This document shows, piece by piece, positions 63,760-64,000 of a stretch of 64,000 nucleotides of DNA. The DNA comes from Topomyia yanbarensis (Eukaryota > Arthropoda > Insecta > Diptera > Culicidae): contig NC_080672.1 in NCBI RefSeq assembly GCF_030247195.1, forward strand, positions 306,745,115 to 306,809,114, given 5' to 3'. Positions within the stretch are counted from its first letter, which is position 1, and every line of letters starts with the position of its first letter. The notes beneath the pieces are model-generated. The model was given only the letters and a program-made list of their open reading frames with translations. It was not told the origin of the DNA and searched no databases. The position numbers were made by a program, and so were the translations under genes.

Positions 63760-64000
63760 CTAAATAAGCGATGTGGTCGGTTCTGTCACAGATAGTCGAG
63801 TAGTTCCGCGTCCTTTAAAGGGCATTAGCACTTCCTCTCGGGCGCGTTCTTTGGCAAAGATCTCTCTGATGGAAAGCGGTAATTTATAGTGCAGTCTGAG
63901 GTCGTCGAAATCCAACCAGCTCACTAGCATATGTTCCACTGTGGTTCACAGTGGCGTTGCTGGCGACAGTGCTCGTTGCTCTCTTCTATCTATCCGATCT
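63760..64000 (-). pseudogene. ORF2 C-terminus of a non-LTR retrotransposon (partial, cut by window edge)
   Basis: The minus-strand frame from the window end to the stop at 63760-63762 contains TVEHMLVSWLDFDDLRLHY, LPLSIREIFAKERAREEV and LMPFKGRGTTRLSV. The TVEHML block resembles the ETxEHxLxxC segment of the Cys/His tail that ends many ORF2 proteins, here with Trp at the Cys position. The edge cuts off the reverse transcriptase, so family and integrity are unknown. A stop near 63945 in this frame suggests decay. Confidence 0.5.

Overview
The window is repeat-rich, AT-rich insect DNA. The transposon families, the mosquito-type non-LTR reverse transcriptases and the short-intron host gene all point to a culicine mosquito, most likely Aedes-like. 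The genus is inferred from family recognition without a database search. I see no bacterial genes, CRISPR array, rRNA or tRNA gene.

Only one host gene is convincing. It lies on the + strand at about 57.8-61.3 kb, is assembled from nine exons, and encodes a TBC1D9-type Rab GTPase-activating protein (two GRAM domains, a TBC domain with both catalytic fingers, and a degenerate EF-hand). The rest is transposable elements, many nested in one another, plus decayed intergenic DNA.

Layout: 1-240 degenerate 12-bp repeat. 2.0-5.1 kb an R1-like retrotransposon (minus) split by an RTE-like fragment. 5622-10435 a composite hAT-type element with a perfect 8-bp target duplication, carrying a dead Jockey-like element, a PIF/Harbinger-like insertion and a TTAA (piggyBac-like) MITE. 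11.9-14.6 kb a MITE broken by a 1.3-kb TA-flanked element. 14.7-17.95 kb a TA-flanked element hosting a 1.17-kb foldback. 18.1-23.6 kb a second R1-like element (plus) riddled with MITEs. 24-28 kb mostly decayed DNA with a tRNA-derived SINE and an RNase H remnant.

28.2-38.1 kb is the most layered part. A Jockey-like retrotransposon is interrupted by a hAT element (29406-34758). That hAT contains a second hAT, which itself contains a third, and also a nearly full-length CR1/Jockey-like retrotransposon whose 857-codon reverse-transcriptase frame is open. 38-57 kb is a field of MITEs, foldbacks, microsatellites and RT remnants. It includes filled and empty copies of one MITE that define the exact ends of a 1.2-kb TTTT-targeting repeat. 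Beyond the host gene, 61.85-63.06 kb is a MULE-like element with 9-bp duplications, and the window ends in the 3' end of another minus-strand retroelement.

Seven insertions carry 8-bp target duplications of hAT type (six perfect, one 7/8). Many junctions were resolved to the base by matching duplications or by reading the interrupted host element across the insertion.
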